NCBI RefSeq assembly: GCF_034119865.1
Contig: NZ_CP139421.1
Location: 4,690,501-4,754,500, forward strand
Direction: 5' to 3'
Length of the DNA: 64,000 nt
Source of the DNA: Algoriphagus sp. NG3
GTDB taxonomy: Bacteria; Bacteroidota; Bacteroidia; Cytophagales; Cyclobacteriaceae
The notes under the pieces: generated by a model
Told to the model about the DNA's origin: nothing
The model's input: only the letters and a program-made list of their open reading frames with translations
Databases searched by the model: none
Part shown: positions 52,877 through 62,454 of the stretch, piece by piece
How positions within the stretch are numbered: position 1 is the first letter of the stretch
Layout: every line of letters starts with the position of its first letter
Translations under genes and position numbers: made by a program

Positions 52877-53890
52877 ATGCGTATTCAGGCGACACGTTAT
52901 TTCTCACTTGCTTTAATTTTACTTTTGACATTCTCCTGTGGCAAAAAGGAAAAGAACTGTGAACATTCATCCGAAATATTAGACCAGGATCTTACAGTAG
53001 AAATTGCACGCTTGGAGCAGGATTTTTTTCAGGCCAAAACAGAAGAAGATTTTAACTATCTCTTTGAAAAGCATCCGGAGTTTGCTGGGCAATACCTGCA
53101 AATGGACTTATATCCCCATCCTGATTCCTTAGCCAAGGAACTACTTGCTATTCACCAGGATTCTATCATGAGGTCATTGTATGACTCTGTGGAGGTGGCA
53201 TTTTCAGATTTTTCTGAAGTGGAAAAGGATCTGGAAACGGCCTTTAAAACCATCAAACATTATTTTCCTGATTTCCAGATTCCAAAGGTTTATACCTTTG
53301 TTTCCGGGTTCAATTCGGATTTGGTCGTGACTGATGAGCTCATCGTCATCGGACTGGATTATTTCCTTCCCCCTACCCATGCTTTTCAGCCAGAACTACC
53401 TAGGTATATGGCAGAGCGATACGACAAGCCTTATATAGTTCCCATGATTGTAATGGCGATTTCAGCACGCTATAATCTGACTACTCCTTCGGACAACACG
53501 CTTTTGGCAGAGATGATCTTTTATGGCAAGGCCTATCATTTTATGAAAGCGATCATGCCATGTACTTCTGATGAATATATTATAGGATATACTCCCGAAG
53601 CTATTTCAGAAAGTTTCGCAAATGAGGAATTGATCTGGTCTCATTTTGTGGAAAATGAGCTGCTGTATGAGACCAATCCATTTGAGATCCGTAAATATGT
53701 AGGTGAGGCGCCTTTTACTGATGCGATCAGTACAAAAGCCCCGGGACGACTCGGACGTTGGCTTGGATGGAATATTGTGGATGATTATCAGTTTAACCAA
53801 GATGTCCCATTGGACGTGCTGATGGCCGAACCTGACGCTGAGAAGATTTTCAGAGCATCTGAATATAGGCCTAGAAAACCAAATAAATAA
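52877..53890 (+). CDS. gldB: Gliding motility lipoprotein GldB
   Basis: The 337-aa protein has a lipoprotein signal with lipobox TFSC at about Cys21. The GldB pattern follows: LEQDFFQAKTEEDF, FEKHPEFAGQYLQ, FKTIKHYFPDFQIPKVYTFVSGF, IVIGLDYFLP and YIVPMIVMAISARYN. GldB is needed for gliding and type IX secretion in Flavobacterium and is kept in many Bacteroidota that do not visibly glide. No other gld gene is next to it. It is followed by a bidirectional terminator. Confidence 0.92.
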   Translation: MRIQATRYFSLALILLLTFSCGKKEKNCEHSSEILDQDLTVEIARLEQDFFQAKTEEDFNYLFEKHPEFAGQYLQMDLYPHPDSLAKELLAIHQDSIMRSLYDSVEVAFSDFSEVEKDLETAFKTIKHYFPDFQIPKVYTFVSGFNSDLVVTDELIVIGLDYFLPPTHAFQPELPRYMAERYDKPYIVPMIVMAISARYNLTTPSDNTLLAEMIFYGKAYHFMKAIMPCTSDEYIIGYTPEAISESFANEELIWSHFVENELLYETNPFEIRKYVGEAPFTDAISTKAPGRLGRWLGWNIVDDYQFNQDVPLDVLMAEPDAEKIFRASEYRPRKPNK

Positions 53891-54004
53891 AAGGTTTAAC
53901 CCTTGGAAAGGATCGATTTTTTCATGAAAAGGCTCAATGATTAAAACACGTTCACTGAAAAAAACTAGCTGATATGAAAAGTAGGCTAAGTAGTGTAAGC
54001 CATT

Positions 54005-54036
54005 AAAAAAGCGAGCCCGACCCAGACTCGCTTTTC
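54005..54036. terminator. Bidirectional Rho-independent terminator
   Basis: AAAAGCGAG and CTCGCTTTT form a 9-bp stem around the loop CCCGACCCAGA, with A and T tracts on the two sides. It lies between the convergent gldB (stop 53890) and fasciclin gene (stop 54065), and can serve both. Confidence 0.8.
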
Positions 54037-54064
54037 CACTTCACTAAACCACCCTCTACTATTA

Positions 54065-55018
54065 TTATGGCACCAATACCTGATCAATTACATGAATCAC
54101 ACCATTGGTTGCATGGATATTCAGCATTGACGGAACCAGGTTGCTTTCATTGATCATCAATCCGGGAAGATCTACAGTAAGATTCTCATCTTCCAGAAGT
54201 GTAGGCAGACTTGCTTCATCTCTAAGATCCTGTGAAAATGCCCGGGTTGGCACTACATGGTACAGCAAAACATTGGTAAGAAGATCCAAGTCGATATCAT
54301 TTACACCATTTACCCCAAGAGCATCATAAAGTGCTTCGAAAGCTGCATCAGTGGGAGCAAAGACGGTCAGATTATCTTCAAATCCTCCGCTTACGGCTTC
54401 CACAAGTTCTGCTCTGGTAAGTGCAGCTACAAGTTGGGTAAACTCAGGATCTGAAGCTGTGGTATTTTCCACTGCAATCTCGGCAATACTCATCGTTGGA
54501 GCAGTGATCACATAATCTAAGGTATGGATTACTCCATTACTTGCCATTTTATCAGTGGCAGTCACCTGAGTGTTTCCATTGATCCATACACCGCCATCTG
54601 GGTCAATACTTACAAAAAACGGATCGCCTGTTAAAGACGTCACTGAGCCGGCACTTACATCTGCTGCCATTACCTGTCCCGATACGGCATGATAGCTTAG
54701 GATATCTGCCAAATCCGAGTTGCCCAATAATGCTTCAGAGGTAAGGTTATTGTCTGAAATAAAATCACCAAAAGCACTATTAGTTGGAGCAAATAATGTG
54801 AAAGGCCCGGTTCCACTCAGTGCATCGTCCAAATCGGCCACATCTATGGCAGTAGAGAGAATTGTAAAATTAGAGTCCTTCTCCAATACATCCACAATAT
54901 CATCAGCCTCTGGTACCATGTCATCATCATCATCGTCACAAGATGTAAAACTCACAGTGACCATAAGAGCAAGAGAAAGCGAAAGCAATCGCCAAACGTT
55001 TTGATTTAAATTTTTCAT
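54065..55018 (-). CDS. Two-domain fasciclin (FAS1) lipoprotein
   Basis: The start is set at 55018 (MKNLNQNVW) because it leads directly into the signal sequence; an ATG 36 bases upstream is possible. The lipobox SFTSC is followed by a run of six Asp residues, a typical surface lipoprotein export signal in Bacteroidota. Two FAS1 domains follow at about 35-175 and 180-317, each with a FAPTNSAF / FAPTDAAF H1 motif and a TNGVIHVID or SNGVIHTLDYV H2-like motif. FAS1 proteins act in cell adhesion or matrix binding. Confidence 0.92.
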   Translation of the reverse strand: MKNLNQNVWRLLSLSLALMVTVSFTSCDDDDDDMVPEADDIVDVLEKDSNFTILSTAIDVADLDDALSGTGPFTLFAPTNSAFGDFISDNNLTSEALLGNSDLADILSYHAVSGQVMAADVSAGSVTSLTGDPFFVSIDPDGGVWINGNTQVTATDKMASNGVIHTLDYVITAPTMSIAEIAVENTTASDPEFTQLVAALTRAELVEAVSGGFEDNLTVFAPTDAAFEALYDALGVNGVNDIDLDLLTNVLLYHVVPTRAFSQDLRDEASLPTLLEDENLTVDLPGLMINESNLVPSMLNIHATNGVIHVIDQVLVP

Positions 55019-55368
55019 GTTAGTTGGTTTTCGGTTAAGTATTAAGTTGGACAATTGAAACCTGCTAACTTCAAAATAGTTTAAAAAAAATCCTGATTTA
55101 CTTGAAAATAAGGTGTTTGTATGCAGTAAATGGCGTTTATTTTATTTCTGCAATACCTTTGAAGGTTTTTCAGGAGGGTGAAAATTGAGGGAAATCAGAA
55201 TTTATTTTCTCTTGCTTTGGGTAAAAATGCCGGATAATAGCTAGCGTAATTTATACCATGGTGAGCATGTTAAAACAGAGTATTAGTATCTTTCTCGATT
55301 TCTTTAAAAAGCGGATCTACCCTTCCGCCTACTAGCGATTGCGCTTGAAAATAATGAGTTTTTTATTT
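55019..55368. other. 350-base intergenic region
   Basis: This region should hold the fasciclin gene promoter at its left edge. At 55270-55365 a 28-codon open stretch on the minus strand, in phase with the glycosyltransferase upstream, reads like coding sequence (AQSLVGGRVDPLFKEIEKD) but lacks a start. It may be a fragment of a lost gene. Nothing else was recognised. Confidence 0.4.
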
Positions 55369-56592
55369 TTAAGCTGTCAATATATCCTTTTCCCCAGAGG
55401 CGTTTTGACTGCCTTTAGTTGGTTCTATGAGATTGATTAGCCGGGCAACTGCCAGTTCTTTATTAAAATACTGCTCTGCCAATCGTCTGGAATTTTTACC
55501 CATTATGAAGAGTTCCTCAGGATGCTTCTCAATTCTTTCCAGATTTTCAATGCACCCATTCATTGAGGAAGGTGAACAGCTAACACCAAGCTGGTGGGTT
55601 TTGACTAAATCATATACCCAACCTTTGTGGTTTACTATAATTGCTTTTCCTGCTGCCAGCGCATCAAAAAATTTATTTGGACTATTGGTTTTTAGTACTG
55701 GTAAATGAGCAAATGAAATCCATGCAAAATCAGCTAAGCTAAGTACCTCGTTTACTTTTTCTTTTGAGCCAAAGGGCAGGAAATGCACATTTGAAAGTGA
55801 TTTTTGTGAAGATATACGCTGAAGTAAAGCTTTATGACTTCCTTCTCCCATAATCAGAAACTGCCAGTTTTTATTGGTTTGCTGTGCGGTTTCAGCCACC
55901 CGCAGTAATTCTTCGACCGCATTTACTTTACCTAAGGCACCGGTGTAGGCTATCGTAAAGGAGCGTTTCAACCCGTACTTCTGAAGTAAATCTGTTTTTT
56001 TTTCCATGGGAAAAAATCTATCCAAATCCGAGAAGTTGGGAATTACAGCAACCTGTCGATCCGGGCAAACCTTACGCAAATGCTCAGCTATCCCTGGGGA
56101 CAAAGCCACAAGTTTCAACGCCTGCTGATAAATCTTCCTCTCCAAAGAAATTAAGAACCTTTTCAAAAGTGGGTTTTTGATCACACCCACTTCTATAGGC
56201 GCCTGAGGCCAAAGATCCCTTACTTCGAAAATATAAGGAATGGCCAGTCGCTTTTTTGCCCAAAGACCAAGTAATCCTGTGGTCAAGGGAGTAGAGGTAA
56301 TGTATAATAAATTCGGCCTAGGTAGTTTTCTAATGAGCTTCTTGGCTTTTTTAATAAAAAACAGAAAAGCTAGAGTACGCCTAAAAAACCCGAAATTCTG
56401 ATCGTAAGCTACCGGAAGATAATGTACTCTGATGCCATCGATCCAGCATTGATCGTAACCCCTTTGGGAACCGCCGGTGATTATTTCCACGTCAAATCCG
56501 GCATCCATGAGCCCCTTTGCTAAATGATAGGACCGCACTGCCCCACCCTCACTTGGAGTTCGAAAATACTGATGGATATAGATGATTTTCAT
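55369..56592 (-). CDS. Glycosyltransferase family 4
   Basis: The 407-aa cytoplasmic enzyme of GT-B fold has the GT4 features IYIHQYFRTPSEGGAVRSYHLA at the N-terminus (acceptor side), FEVRDLWPQAPIE near 145, IPNFSDLDRFFP near 187, then AYTGALGKVNAVEELLRVAE and the C-terminal donor-binding SPNKFFDALAAGKAII. It resembles WbuB-like transferases acting on surface polysaccharides. It is 42 bases downstream of asnB and probably co-transcribed with it. Sugar donor and acceptor are unknown. Confidence 0.88.
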   Translation of the reverse strand: MKIIYIHQYFRTPSEGGAVRSYHLAKGLMDAGFDVEIITGGSQRGYDQCWIDGIRVHYLPVAYDQNFGFFRRTLAFLFFIKKAKKLIRKLPRPNLLYITSTPLTTGLLGLWAKKRLAIPYIFEVRDLWPQAPIEVGVIKNPLLKRFLISLERKIYQQALKLVALSPGIAEHLRKVCPDRQVAVIPNFSDLDRFFPMEKKTDLLQKYGLKRSFTIAYTGALGKVNAVEELLRVAETAQQTNKNWQFLIMGEGSHKALLQRISSQKSLSNVHFLPFGSKEKVNEVLSLADFAWISFAHLPVLKTNSPNKFFDALAAGKAIIVNHKGWVYDLVKTHQLGVSCSPSSMNGCIENLERIEKHPEELFIMGKNSRRLAEQYFNKELAVARLINLIEPTKGSQNASGEKDILTA

Positions 56593-56634
56593 GGAAGCTT
56601 ATTTCATACTTGTGTGACTATGGCCTATTCGGTT

Positions 56635-58410
56635 TCATAGCTTATGCAATTTTACCCATTCCGCAAGAAGAAATAAGTTGTACAATGTTAAAAAATGATT
56701 CTTCACAGCAGGCTGAGGATTTACACACATACTTCTCATTTCTGGAGGGAAAAACTCTCCATGGGTCTTTTCGAATGCCTGAAGTGAGGAGAATACTCTT
56801 TTGGAGAATTCACCATTTTCCGCAAACCATTCTTTCAACGGAAGTCCGAACCCCATTTTTGGCCGCTTTGAGATCCAGCTAAGCCCAAGTTCAGTCAGAT
56901 AGCTTTTAATCCATGGCTTCCCTTTTAGCAAACCTTCATCAGTTACATTTCTCCAAAGTAGCTGCATAGTCTCATCCAAATAGGGAGACCGCCCCTCGAT
57001 GCTATGAGCCATCAGTGCGTTATCCTGGATTTTCAGTACATCCTGCACCAAGTAAACACGTCGGTCAAAATCCAGCATTTGACGGTAATCTTCAAGATTC
57101 GGATCAAAGATTTTATGGTATTTATCAGCCAGGCTATCAGGCAGCTTTTCCAGTGCTGAGTAGTTCAAAAAGGTGTTTTGTCCATTGGGATTTATGCCCG
57201 CAACGAATTTGTGGTAGCTTCTTCCCAAAGGGATTTTATTTAAAAACCCTTTGCTTCTGAGTAAAATGGCTTTATTTTTTTTGTAAAAAGCAAATGCTTT
57301 GTGCCGCTGATATCCACCCCATAGTTCATCCGACCCAGCCCCGGAAATCAGGACTTTTACTGATTTTTTTGCCTCCTTTGCTATCAACCAATTCAGAAAA
57401 CCTGCCGAATCTCCTATGGGTTGATCTATGGATCTTACATAGTCATCCCAGTTTTCCCAAAAGATTTTCTGGCTGACATCAACTAGGTGATGGCGGATTG
57501 GGAATTCATGCGAAAAGCGCTTAGCAGCATCTCCATCGGCATATTTCTTTTGGTATTTATGCTCTACTTGCACGGTATAGCAAGGCAGGGATTTCCCGGT
57601 TTCCTTGTACCAAAGCGCATAAAGCAAAGAACTGTCTGCGCCCCCACTCAGCAGCATTCCTACTGGTACATCCGCATGAAATTGTCGTATGACAGCGTTT
57701 TGAAGCGTTTTTTTAAAAGTTTGGTAGGAGGGTTTTTCGATGAGGTTACTTTGATATGAAAAGGTTTTCCAATGTATGGAATGGGGATTGTGGACTTTGG
57801 TGATGGCTCCAGGCTTTACTTCCTGTATTTTCTTAAAGAAAGTTTTTCCCAGTCCCGGAGCTCTTAAGTAGAAATAAGGTTCAAGTTGTTTGGGGTTGAA
57901 ATCTGATTTTTTGAATGACTGTATACTCCTGCATTCTGAAGAAATAAGAAGTGTTTCGTTCCCCTGAGCAAAGTAGAGTGGTTTTTCTCCGTTTTTGTCC
58001 CTGGCTATCAGCAGGCTTTTATCTGTCAGGTCTGCATAGATCAAAGTGAACATGCCATGCAACTTTTCCAATCCCAGCGGGCCAAACATCCTGAGAAGAT
58101 GTAATACGACTTCAGTGTCTGATTCGGTATTGAAAGTGATGCCCATGGCGATGAGCTGCTGGCGCAATTCAGAATGATTGTAAATCTCCCCGTTCCACAC
58201 CAACATGGATTGTCTATCTGGTGCATAAAAAGGTTGGTCGGCTTCCGGGCCTGTATGGATTATGCGTAATCTATTTACCCCGATCCATAATCCTGGCCAA
58301 GGATCACAGCTAGCTCTTTGGTCAGGGCCGCGGTGCTTGCTTTTTTCCAGCATTTCATCAATTGCCTCTTCACTAGCTCCTTGACCCCAGATCAGGTGAA
58401 TTCCGCACAT
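56635..58410 (-). CDS. asnB: Glutamine-hydrolysing asparagine synthase
   Basis: The 591-aa enzyme has an N-terminal glutaminase domain starting with the catalytic Cys2 (MCGIHLIWG) and showing VWNGEIYNHSELR. The C-terminal synthetase domain has the PP-loop LSGGADSSLLYAL near 228 and GAGSDELWGGYQRH near 335. It makes asparagine or transfers amide groups to sugars. Because a GT4 gene follows directly, a role in sugar amidation of a surface polymer (as with WbpS-type enzymes) is an option. It overlaps nth by one base. Confidence 0.92.
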   Translation of the reverse strand: MCGIHLIWGQGASEEAIDEMLEKSKHRGPDQRASCDPWPGLWIGVNRLRIIHTGPEADQPFYAPDRQSMLVWNGEIYNHSELRQQLIAMGITFNTESDTEVVLHLLRMFGPLGLEKLHGMFTLIYADLTDKSLLIARDKNGEKPLYFAQGNETLLISSECRSIQSFKKSDFNPKQLEPYFYLRAPGLGKTFFKKIQEVKPGAITKVHNPHSIHWKTFSYQSNLIEKPSYQTFKKTLQNAVIRQFHADVPVGMLLSGGADSSLLYALWYKETGKSLPCYTVQVEHKYQKKYADGDAAKRFSHEFPIRHHLVDVSQKIFWENWDDYVRSIDQPIGDSAGFLNWLIAKEAKKSVKVLISGAGSDELWGGYQRHKAFAFYKKNKAILLRSKGFLNKIPLGRSYHKFVAGINPNGQNTFLNYSALEKLPDSLADKYHKIFDPNLEDYRQMLDFDRRVYLVQDVLKIQDNALMAHSIEGRSPYLDETMQLLWRNVTDEGLLKGKPWIKSYLTELGLSWISKRPKMGFGLPLKEWFAENGEFSKRVFSSLQAFEKTHGEFFPPEMRSMCVNPQPAVKNHFLTLYNLFLLAEWVKLHKL

Positions 58411-59081
58411 TAATCTGCCGTTTCTACTTTAGTGATTTTTCCTTGGTTTTTTTCAAAATACCTACACAGGTGCGTTAGGGTGCATTCCTCGCACTTTGGC
58501 CTGCGGGCCAGGCATATATAGCGACCATGCAGAATCAACCAATGATGTGCGATATGTACATATTCTTTAGGGATGTGCCGGATAAGTTGCTTTTCCACTT
58601 CCAAAGGAGTTTTTGCAGTCTGGGACACTAGACCAAGTCTTTTGGACACGCGAAAAACATGGGTGTCCACAGCCATGTTGGGCTGGTTCCAGACCACTGA
58701 AGTGATCACATTTGCTGTTTTCCTACCCACACCGGGAAGTTTGATGAGCTCAGGAACGGTAGCAGGGACTTCTCCATTGAATTCATCAATGAGCATTTTT
58801 CCAAGCCCAAGGAGATGTTTTGTCTTATTGTTCGGATAGGAAACAGTCTTGATATAAGGGAAAAGTTCATCGAAATCAGAGGCAGCCAAAAACTCAGGCC
58901 CTGGGAATTTTTCGAAAAGTGACGGTGTCACTAAATTGATCCGCTTATCGGTACACTGTGCGGAAAGTACGACTGCCACCAACAGCTGAAAGGGATTTTC
59001 ATAGTGAAGTTCCGTTTCAGCTATAGGCATATTCTCCCTGAAATGATCAATGATGGCTTTATACCTTTCTTTTTTTAACAT
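58410..59081 (-). CDS. nth: Endonuclease III
   Basis: The 223-aa DNA glycosylase/AP lyase removes oxidised pyrimidines. The helix-hairpin-helix LPGVGRKTANVITS contains the catalytic Lys, and MAVDTHVFRVSKRLG contains the catalytic Asp. The iron-sulfur cluster ligands are present in the correct spacing C-x6-C-x2-C-x5-C (CLARRPKCEECTLTHLC). Its stop overlaps the asnB start, so both may be on one transcript. It is a housekeeping repair gene. Confidence 0.96.
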   Translation of the reverse strand: MLKKERYKAIIDHFRENMPIAETELHYENPFQLLVAVVLSAQCTDKRINLVTPSLFEKFPGPEFLAASDFDELFPYIKTVSYPNNKTKHLLGLGKMLIDEFNGEVPATVPELIKLPGVGRKTANVITSVVWNQPNMAVDTHVFRVSKRLGLVSQTAKTPLEVEKQLIRHIPKEYVHIAHHWLILHGRYICLARRPKCEECTLTHLCRYFEKNQGKITKVETAD

Positions 59082-59271
59082 GTTGTAATTTCATATTGTG
59101 CCTCTGCGAATTTAAGAGATGTGCTTCGCAATCCCATTTTTACCATGAGATAGGTATGATAATATTCGAAAAAATTGAAAGCAGACAATTTCTGGGCATT
59201 TTTACGGGATTGTGGGAAGGAGAAATTTTTCCTTGAGTACATAAAGTTTAAATTCGGGAAAATCACCGAAT

Positions 59272-60405
59272 ATGAAAAACCTAAGTTTACTTACCCTGCT
59301 GTCTATTTTTCCGGTTTTATTTTCATTTGCCCAGAATAGGCCGCATGAGAGAGGGATAATTTTTGGAGTCCTTCCTACGGGGGGGCACAACTCAATAACA
59401 GATGTGGCTGGGGTGAAAGTAGGGCATTTTACTAAAATTGAAGGAGATAATATACGTACGGGAGTAACGGCAATAATGCCTCATGGAGGTAATATTTTTC
59501 AGGAAAAAGTGCCTGCCGCGGTATATGTTGGGAATGGTTTTGGGAAGTTGGCAGGATCGACCCAAATAATGGAATTGGGGAATATAGAATCACCCATTGT
59601 TCTTACGAATACATTAAGCGTGGCGGCTGGAATAGAAGGGGTAGTTCGCTATACGCTTGCCCAGTCGGGAAATGAAAAAGTACAATCGGTCAACGCAGTC
59701 GTAGGTGAGACCAATGACGGGTACCTCAATGATATCAGGGGAATGCACATTTCTCCACAGGAGGTGATTCAGGCTATAGAAGCTGCTGAAGGCGGTAAGG
59801 TAGCTGAAGGAAATGTAGGTGCAGGTACCGGTACGGTATGTTTCGGTTGGAAGGGGGGAATAGGAACTTCATCACGTAAGCTTCCTGAGAGTTTGGGTGG
59901 ATACACTGTTGGAGTTCTTGTGCAGACCAATTTCGGAGGGAATCTGCAGATCGACGGAGTGGCCGTGGGCGAAAAAATGGGCAGGTATCCCTTTCGGGAC
60001 GCGATGGAAAAGTCAGATGGAAGTTGCATGATCGTAGTGGCTACAGATGCACCGGTGATGGATAGGAATCTAGAGCGCATGGCAAAGCGTGCGATGATGG
60101 GACTGGCAAAAACAGGAGGAATCGCTTCCAATGGTTCAGGGGATTATGTGATCGCATTCAGTACTGCGGAAGGTCTGCGGGTAAAGCATGAAGCAAAGTC
60201 CGGATCACTGGATACTGCTGAATCTATTCGGAATGACGATATGAGTTCCCTATTCATGGCTGTAATCGAGGCAACTGAGGAGGCAATAATCAATTCCTTG
60301 TTTGCAGCAGAAAGTATGGATGGTAATGATGGGCATCATGTGGAGAAGTTGCCACTGGATCAGGTAATGAACCTCATGGAGGAAACTAGACCAAAAGCTA
60401 AGTGA
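59272..60405 (+). CDS. P1 family peptidase (DmpA / L-aminopeptidase D-esterase type), exported
   Basis: The 377-aa protein has a signal peptide (1-20, FSFAQ). The P1 (S58) family features are NSITDVAGVKVGHFT near 40, VYVGNGFGKLAG, VVGETNDGYLNDIRG and VGAGTGTVCFGWKGGIGTSSR near 185. NGSGDYVIAFSTA near 285 contains the Gly-Ser site of autocatalytic cleavage. Such enzymes release N-terminal residues from peptides or amides. The gene overlaps the start of the P-type ATPase (GTGA). Confidence 0.88.
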   Translation: MKNLSLLTLLSIFPVLFSFAQNRPHERGIIFGVLPTGGHNSITDVAGVKVGHFTKIEGDNIRTGVTAIMPHGGNIFQEKVPAAVYVGNGFGKLAGSTQIMELGNIESPIVLTNTLSVAAGIEGVVRYTLAQSGNEKVQSVNAVVGETNDGYLNDIRGMHISPQEVIQAIEAAEGGKVAEGNVGAGTGTVCFGWKGGIGTSSRKLPESLGGYTVGVLVQTNFGGNLQIDGVAVGEKMGRYPFRDAMEKSDGSCMIVVATDAPVMDRNLERMAKRAMMGLAKTGGIASNGSGDYVIAFSTAEGLRVKHEAKSGSLDTAESIRNDDMSSLFMAVIEATEEAIINSLFAAESMDGNDGHHVEKLPLDQVMNLMEETRPKAK

Positions 60406-62279
60406 AATCAGAAGATAATAAATTACTTTTTTTCGCCCCGGCCATCATTTCATTTCTGATGCTAATGCTTGGGTTGGGATTTGACCATGTGTTTCCTCAG
60501 GACTGGTTTCAAGGGTGGAGCAGAATTGCATGGTATGCTATTGCTTATTTGCCGGTAGGACTGCCTGTGCTGAAAGCCGCTTGGGGAAGTATTTTGAAAG
60601 GGGATGTTTTCTCCGAATTCTTCTTGATGGGAATAGCCACAATTGGAGCATTTGCGATCGGAGAATATCCGGAAGGAGTGGCTGTGATGCTTTTCTATTC
60701 CATAGGGGAGGTTTTTCAGGGAATGGCTGTGCGACGTGCAAAAACCAACATCAAAATCCTTCTTGACCAACGACCCGATGTGGTGACAGTAATTGAAGGT
60801 AATCTTACAAAAGAAATTCAGGCATCAGCTGCGGAAATCGGGGATGTGCTCCAGCTGAAGCCAGGAGAGAAGCTGGGACTAGATGGGGAGTTATTATCTG
60901 AAAGATCCTCCTTCAATACCTCGGCCCTTACCGGGGAAAGCAAGCCAGCAACCAAAGAGAAAGGAAGCCAAGTTTTGGCAGGAATGGTGAATCTGAATAA
61001 GGTAGCTCTAGTCAAAGTGACTGCTGCCTTTCACGACAGTAAGTTATCCAGAATACTGGAGTTGGTGCAAAATGCTACCGCGCAAAAGGCACCTACAGAA
61101 TTATTTATCCGGAAATTCGCAAAGATTTATACTCCAATAGTAGTCTATTTGGCCATAGCAATATGTTTTATTCCCTTCTTTTTTGTTGATGATTATGACT
61201 TTAGTGACTGGCTGTATAGGGCATTGATCTTTTTGGTGGTTTCCTGCCCCTGCGGACTGGTCATTAGCATTCCATTGGGATATTTTGGAGGCATAGGTGC
61301 TGCCAGCAAAAATGGGATTTTGTTTAAAGGAAGTAATTTCCTCGATTCTTTGGCGGAGATTGACGAGGTGGTAATGGACAAAACCGGCACTTTGACAGAG
61401 GCTGTGTTTCAGGTTCAGGAAGTGCATTTTGAGCCTGGCTTCGAAGGCAGCAAGATCCTGCATTTCGTCAATGCCCTGGAAAGCAAAAGCACCCATCCAA
61501 TAGCCAGTGCAATCAAAGCACACGTTGGTGAACTGGATCCAGAAGTGGTTTTGGATGATGTGGAGGAAATCCCAGGTCAGGGTTTGAGAGCAACTGCTGA
61601 GGGTAAGGAATTACTGGTGGGCAACTTCAAGCTGATGGATAAGTATGCGGTTTCCTACGATATTGATATAAGCAGGATCGTTTTCACCACTGTAGCATTT
61701 GCATATGATGGAGAATTTGCGGGATATTTGACTATTTCGGATACGATCAAGGCAGATTCCCAGCAGACCGTGGAGAGATTGAATTCCATGAATGTTGGCA
61801 TCACCATGCTCAGCGGAGATAAGAGTAGTGTCGTCCAGGCTGTCGCTGAAAAGTTAGGGATTGCCAATTTTTTCGGAGACTTATTACCGGAAGACAAAGT
61901 AGAAAAATTCAAACGAATAAAGGCTGACAAAGGGAAGGTGGCTTTTGTGGGAGATGGGATAAATGACGCTCCTGTGATAGCTATTTCGGATGTGGGAATT
62001 GCCATGGGTGGATTAGGCAGTGACGCTACGATAGAGACAGCAGATGTGGTGATTCAGGACGATAACCCGCATAAAATCCCTATTGCAATACTGATAGGGA
62101 AAAAGACTAAGCAGATCGTCTGGCAAAACATTGGGTTTGCGTTTGGTATCAAAGTGCTGGTGCTGATACTTGGTGCGCTGGGGCTGGCTACGATGTGGTC
62201 AGCGGTATTTGCAGATGTGGGAGTGGCACTGTTGGCAGTGCTGAATGCCGTTCGGATACAGTATATGAAGTTTGGGTAA
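60402..62279 (+). CDS. Heavy-metal P1B-type ATPase, zinc/cadmium type
   Basis: The 625-aa exporter starts at a GTG that overlaps the stop of the peptidase gene. It has TGES (NTSALTGESKPATKE), the transmembrane metal site CPCGLVISIPLG, phosphorylation site DKTGTLTEA, the HP locus THPIASAIKAH, and GDGINDAPVIAISDVGIAMG. The last helix reads FADVGVALLAVLNAVR, whose Asp marks zinc/cadmium/lead pumps rather than copper pumps. The N-terminal metal-binding domain seen in many relatives is missing. It is coupled to an unrelated peptidase gene. Confidence 0.92.
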   Translation: MKSEDNKLLFFAPAIISFLMLMLGLGFDHVFPQDWFQGWSRIAWYAIAYLPVGLPVLKAAWGSILKGDVFSEFFLMGIATIGAFAIGEYPEGVAVMLFYSIGEVFQGMAVRRAKTNIKILLDQRPDVVTVIEGNLTKEIQASAAEIGDVLQLKPGEKLGLDGELLSERSSFNTSALTGESKPATKEKGSQVLAGMVNLNKVALVKVTAAFHDSKLSRILELVQNATAQKAPTELFIRKFAKIYTPIVVYLAIAICFIPFFFVDDYDFSDWLYRALIFLVVSCPCGLVISIPLGYFGGIGAASKNGILFKGSNFLDSLAEIDEVVMDKTGTLTEAVFQVQEVHFEPGFEGSKILHFVNALESKSTHPIASAIKAHVGELDPEVVLDDVEEIPGQGLRATAEGKELLVGNFKLMDKYAVSYDIDISRIVFTTVAFAYDGEFAGYLTISDTIKADSQQTVERLNSMNVGITMLSGDKSSVVQAVAEKLGIANFFGDLLPEDKVEKFKRIKADKGKVAFVGDGINDAPVIAISDVGIAMGGLGSDATIETADVVIQDDNPHKIPIAILIGKKTKQIVWQNIGFAFGIKVLVLILGALGLATMWSAVFADVGVALLAVLNAVRIQYMKFG

Positions 62280-62454
62280 TGCTCTGGATGGATTATTCTA
62301 ATAGCCTATTTATTTCTTCCTCTTGCCTTCGTCAAGTTTTTAATCACCTTAACTGACTTCATTCACCGACTGTAAGCCCTAATAGCAGCCGGTTGATTTT
62401 TCTGTTCATTTTAAACCAAAGAATTATACCTTCCAAAATAGATCAGTCTTGCTT

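Noticed and set aside
52757..52877. Small RNA gene between eboF and gldB
   Set aside because: Only one 8-bp hairpin is present, without promoter or T run; a simple 3' hairpin is the better reading.
55270..55365. 28-codon coding-like stretch after the glycosyltransferase stop
   Set aside because: It has no start codon and is too short to assign; kept only as a note in the intergenic entry.
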